NCBI GenBank assembly: GCA_003243255.1
Contig: QFQM01000166.1
Location: 1 to 9,688, forward strand
DNA from: Flavobacterium psychrophilum
Lineage (GTDB): Bacteria; Bacteroidota; Bacteroidia; Flavobacteriales; Flavobacteriaceae
Reading direction: 5' to 3'
DNA: 9,688 nt
Under the pieces are notes generated by a model that made no database searches, was not told the origin of the DNA, and worked only from the letters and a program-made list of their open reading frames with translations. Of this stretch, positions 6,605 through 9,688 are shown piece after piece. Each line of letters begins with the position of its first letter. Within the stretch, counting starts at the first letter, position 1. The translations under genes were made by a program, and so were the position numbers.

Positions 6605-6831
6605 ACGATATGAAATTTGTGATTGATTTCGATGAGAACACAAACATTTTCAAGGTCTATTTTGAACGCAATGAAACATCGGGAGATCCCTGGCCTCCAC
6701 CTCCGCCAAGTACAGAACAACTTAAGGAAATGACTACATGGCTGAACGAATCTTATCCTGATGTATGTAAAAAGTTCGGAGATAAGGAGGTTTCAGGTCT
6801 AAAGCTTACGTATCAGGCATCTAAGCTTTAA
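6583..6831 (+). CDS. Uncharacterised 82-residue protein with a pentaproline run
   Basis: I do not recognise a family. The product starts with alternating beta-like segments (KFTLIQYDMKFVIDFDENTN, then IFKVYFERN). It then has a Trp-Pro linker with five consecutive prolines (DPWPPPPPS, about residues 36-43) and ends in a helical region (TEQLKEMTTWLNESYPDVCK) plus a short beta-like tail. It has no signal peptide or membrane helix, so it is probably cytoplasmic. The 14-base spacing to the TPR gene and the shared terminator make it the third gene of the sigma operon. An internal in-frame ATG at 6610 (Met10) is an alternative start that avoids the hairpin over the first ATG. It may be a substrate, adaptor or effector of the module; nothing in the sequence decides which. 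Confidence 0.72.
   Translation: MKFTLIQYDMKFVIDFDENTNIFKVYFERNETSGDPWPPPPPSTEQLKEMTTWLNESYPDVCKKFGDKEVSGLKLTYQASKL
6800..6830. repeat. Inverted repeat at the 3' end of the 82-residue gene
   Basis: TAAAGCTTA (6800-6808) and TAAGCTTTA (6822-6830) form a perfect 9-base inverted repeat around a 13-base spacer, ending one base before the end of the stop codon. There is no U-run after it, so it is unlikely to be the main terminator. It may protect the mRNA end or be incidental. Confidence 0.45.
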
Positions 6832-6917
6832 AATCAGTGAGGTGACTATAATTGAAAAAGAGGTATCAAAATCTGGTTTTTGAAAAGTCAGCTCGGGATT
6901 AGAAACAAATAAAAATG

Positions 6918-6947
6918 AGAGAGGCCGTCTTTAGAGATGGCCTCTCT
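6918..6947. terminator. Bidirectional terminator shared by the sigma operon and the CHAT gene
   Basis: AGAGAGGCCGTCT (6918-6930) pairs with AGATGGCCTCTCT (6935-6947) over 13 base pairs with one G-T wobble, around the four-base loop TTAG. Plus-strand transcripts leave it through TTCTTTTAAT, and minus-strand transcripts through CATTTTTATTTG, so both directions have a U-rich tail. The CHAT stop codon (6931-6933) lies in the loop, and the last sense codons lie in the stem. Confidence 0.85.
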
Positions 6948-9688
6948 TTCTTTTAATATAAATTAAGATACTAGAACAGGCCACCAATATCAAAACAATA
7001 AAACCAATCCAATACTGATTTGCATCGTCCTTGATTATAATTTGTTCATTGCCATAACTTACCAGTGAAGCCCATATTTTCGGATTCGCTGTTAAATCGT
7101 CACCACGCTCAAGGTAGGAACGTTTTGCTTTAGTCAAAGCCACATCCACCGGATCTTCTGCTTGCAGATTTTTATAAAAATCACCCATCAGATTAGCGGA
7201 GACACGGTCATCTACTTTCCATAACCCCATCACAATATTTCTACCTCCGGCAAATGCAAATGCACTGGCCATGCTTAGCATTCCTTCCCCACGATAAGCT
7301 TTTCCAATTCCTGATTCACATGAACTTATCACGGCTAATCTGGCCTTCAATCTCAGACCAAATAATTCATACCAGTGTAATCGACCATCCTCCTTAGAGG
7401 TTGTACTATCACAAAAAAAAAGACTGGCCGAATAATTCTGTTCAGTATCACCTAAACCATGAACAGCCAAATGAATAAGGTCAGAATTTGGAGCTTCCTC
7501 TTTAAATCGTTCTTCAGTCACTTCATTACCATAGTAGTATTTTCCTTGTGGAAACTCTTTGAATATTGTTTTTAATTCTAACTCCGATCCTGGCAATTGT
7601 ATTTCGTTTTTCAAACGTTCTCCTCCTCCCGATCTGAATCCTTTCAAATCGGCAAATCCAAAAGCGAGCATTTTAGGCTTAACTAATCCCGTTTTATCTT
7701 GATTTAATAAATACGAGGATGAAAATGAATACGACAATACATGTTTCTTAAGAAGATAGTTTAAGGAAGAGAATTTCCTTTGAGTAGATGATCGGTCAAT
7801 CGTTGAAACAAGTACCTCAAATGGTATCTGCTCAATCGGACCATCGGGCAAAATGATGATTCTTTCTTCTCGTGTCGCCACCAATTCAAATGGGGATACT
7901 AATAATCGATAGCATAAATTTGAAAGCTCTTCAAAAGAGCTGATGTCAACAGCGTTGTAGGAGTGCTTACTTGATGCCAGCATATCGCGAAACTCTTTTA
8001 AGACAGATTGAATTGAATCCGTACTTTCGAGGTGCTTGAAAATTACCTTATCCTTGTTTATGGCTAATCCAAAGACTTCATCAAGTCCCCAAAAATATTC
8101 AATGATTGCTGCTCCATGTTCTCTTGACAACTTTTGAAGTTTGGTGATATCTGGAATACTGTATTGATATTTAGTCTTTACATAAGAGGGATATTTCAAT
8201 GCAATGTCATTTTCTACTCGTTGTATTTTACGATCTGTCTCGATAATTAAATCTCTAATTCTGGCTTGATCTTCCGGTTTGTCCTGGTGTTTTTTATACT
8301 CATCCTGCAATTGATAAGAGTTCCTTCTTTCGAAATCCAAAAGCCGCACAATACTGTCCGAAGCCAATAAAGGTATTGTGAATTCCTTTTCTTTAATGGC
8401 ATCGGCAAGCATCTTTGATTTACTGCTTTCCATAAAGTAAAATGCCTTTGAGATCAGAGTATCATTATGTTGTTTCTGTTCCATTTCATATAACAAAGAC
8501 AAGGCTTGTTGATATAATCCAAAATTAGAATCAAAGTAAGTCCATTTAGCATTATCCATATCAAGTCGGGCACGACTTTCAACAAGCAGTTTCTCGGCTA
8601 GATCAAAGGACTTTAGCGCTGAAGTGGCGAAATCTATATTCTGAGTCTTTATATAGATAGCGTATAACGTAGTTGATTTTGCAAGCAATGCCTCATATGC
8701 AAAATCATTTAAAACAACGTCAGACATCGATGGATTATCCTTAAAATGTAACGATTTGAATTTTGAAGAAGCCTCAATCAACGATCGTTGATAATAGATT
8801 AATGAGGAATCGGTTTGTTCCACAACATCAAAATATTTACCAATGGATCTATACAGATCTGAAATCTGGCCGCTTTTTTTAAAATCAAACTTATTCAACA
8901 ACTTCATTCCCTTAGAGTAATAAAAGCGTGCATTTTTAATATCGCCTTGTTCTAAAAAGCATTCTGCCAGGTATTGGCAATTCCTAACACTAAGAATATT
9001 CTTAGGACTTGATGCCAAGTCAAATATCTTTATTGCTTTTTTATAATATTCTATCGACTGACTAACCTGGCCAGCCTTCCTATACACATTTCCCAAGCCA
9101 AAGTAATAGTTTCCCAAGTCTCCATTTGCTTCCTTGAATTTTGAATTGAGAGAAATCGCCTTCTGATATAGCTTGACCGCTTCTGCAATGAAACCCATTT
9201 CTGAATAAATATCTGCAGCATTCGTGTACGCCATCTCCAAGATCGTATGACCTGTCTTGAAATTTTTTGGCAACGACTCGACATACGCGATGTGCTTTAA
9301 ACTATATGCCAATGCTTTTTCGTAATCGTGTTGATATTTATTTACCGATGCTAATTCAAGATAAACTTTGGATGTAAGAAAAAGATTCAGCTCACTGCTT
9401 CCGGCTCTTTCGTAAACATCTAAAACCTTTTCATAGAAAGATTCTGCCGAATTAAAGTCATTAAATGTATCTTTATAGACATCACCGATAACATGGTAAC
9501 AATTTGAAATTAGTACAGAATAATCACCATCCAGCGACTCAAATATCTTTCTGGCTTCTCCAAAAGTATAGATAGCGCTATCCGGCTTGTAGTCTCTGGC
9601 ATATGCAAGACCAGCACGAAAAAAATATTCTCCCGCCAGCGAATCTTTCCGCTTTATTTTCCTCAGATCGTGAAGCCCCTCAATTATT
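6931..9688 (-). CDS. TPR-CHAT protease-like protein with C-terminal membrane anchor; N-terminus beyond the right edge
   Basis: The frame is open from the window edge to a TAA at 6933-6931, giving 918 visible residues. A TTG at 9312 is not the start: the 125 codons before it are open and TPR-like (for example AESFYEKVL and YEKALAYSLKHI). The first roughly 400 residues are TPRs, including AADIYSEMGFIAEAVKLYQK and LGNVYRKAGQVSQSIEYYKK. A helical linker with charged coiled-coil character follows. The CHAT domain then runs from about HGAAIIEYFWGL to IWASLVSYGN. The caspase-like dyad is intact: His743 in LIHLAVHG (codon 7461-7459) and Cys790 in VISSCESG (codon 7320-7318). Residues 892-911 form a membrane helix, followed by the basic tail KRKRGHL. 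The positive-inside rule puts the tail in the cytoplasm and the protease outside, which would need a signal peptide in the unseen N-terminus. It converges on the sigma operon, its likely partner. Confidence 0.93.
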   Translation of the reverse strand, partial: IIEGLHDLRKIKRKDSLAGEYFFRAGLAYARDYKPDSAIYTFGEARKIFESLDGDYSVLISNCYHVIGDVYKDTFNDFNSAESFYEKVLDVYERAGSSELNLFLTSKVYLELASVNKYQHDYEKALAYSLKHIAYVESLPKNFKTGHTILEMAYTNAADIYSEMGFIAEAVKLYQKAISLNSKFKEANGDLGNYYFGLGNVYRKAGQVSQSIEYYKKAIKIFDLASSPKNILSVRNCQYLAECFLEQGDIKNARFYYSKGMKLLNKFDFKKSGQISDLYRSIGKYFDVVEQTDSSLIYYQRSLIEASSKFKSLHFKDNPSMSDVVLNDFAYEALLAKSTTLYAIYIKTQNIDFATSALKSFDLAEKLLVESRARLDMDNAKWTYFDSNFGLYQQALSLLYEMEQKQHNDTLISKAFYFMESSKSKMLADAIKEKEFTIPLLASDSIVRLLDFERRNSYQLQDEYKKHQDKPEDQARIRDLIIETDRKIQRVENDIALKYPSYVKTKYQYSIPDITKLQKLSREHGAAIIEYFWGLDEVFGLAINKDKVIFKHLESTDSIQSVLKEFRDMLASSKHSYNAVDISSFEELSNLCYRLLVSPFELVATREERIIILPDGPIEQIPFEVLVSTIDRSSTQRKFSSLNYLLKKHVLSYSFSSSYLLNQDKTGLVKPKMLAFGFADLKGFRSGGGERLKNEIQLPGSELELKTIFKEFPQGKYYYGNEVTEERFKEEAPNSDLIHLAVHGLGDTEQNYSASLFFCDSTTSKEDGRLHWYELFGLRLKARLAVISSCESGIGKAYRGEGMLSMASAFAFAGGRNIVMGLWKVDDRVSANLMGDFYKNLQAEDPVDVALTKAKRSYLERGDDLTANPKIWASLVSYGNEQIIIKDDANQYWIGFIVLILVACSSILIYIKRKRGHL

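Noticed and set aside
9310..9312. TTG as the start of the CHAT gene
   Set aside because: The frame stays open to the window edge with TPR-like sequence before the TTG, so it is an internal leucine codon.
1..9688. CRISPR array, given the TPR-CHAT gene
   Set aside because: I found no regularly spaced repeats and no Cas-like gene in the window. Only short isolated direct or inverted repeats are present.

Overview
The window looks like a chromosomal segment of a Bacteroidota bacterium, most likely of the Cytophagales type. The basis is the gene families: a secreted two-component-regulator propeller (Reg_prop) sensor, an orphan eight-helix MacB/FtsX-type permease, Bacteroidota-style ECF sigma factors and a large TPR-CHAT protein. 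Start codons also mostly lack a Shine-Dalgarno sequence. The lineage is inferred from family resemblance, not from a search.

Layout. Positions 1-935 (minus) hold the N-terminal part of a secreted Reg_prop beta-propeller sensor that runs off the left edge. Divergent to it is an ABC transporter permease (1109-3514, plus) closed by a strong hairpin terminator (3522-3563). After a gene-poor stretch rich in short inverted repeats comes a two-gene unit (3899-4745, plus): an ECF sigma factor overlapping a 97-residue single-pass membrane protein by 8 bases. A 64-residue stand-alone LuxR-type HTH gene lies on the minus strand (4829-5023), with a large GC-rich hairpin (5052-5090) upstream of it.

The most interesting part is 5100-9688. 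A plus-strand operon encodes a second ECF sigma factor (5231-5803), a membrane protein with an anti-sigma-like N-terminus and external TPRs (5819-6568), and an unrecognised 82-residue protein with a pentaproline run (6583-6831). It converges on a large TPR-CHAT cysteine protease-like gene (6931 to beyond 9688, minus) with an intact His/Cys dyad and a C-terminal membrane anchor. The two units share a bidirectional terminator whose loop holds the CHAT stop codon. The CHAT gene is open to the right edge, so its N-terminus is outside the window.

Working model (inference): the CHAT protein and the TPR domain of the membrane protein lie on the same side of the inner membrane, and CHAT proteolysis of the membrane protein (or of the 82-residue protein) releases the sigma factor. 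This resembles, without a CRISPR component, the known TPR-CHAT/Csx30/RpoE arrangement of type III-E CRISPR systems. No CRISPR array, IS element, tRNA or rRNA was seen.
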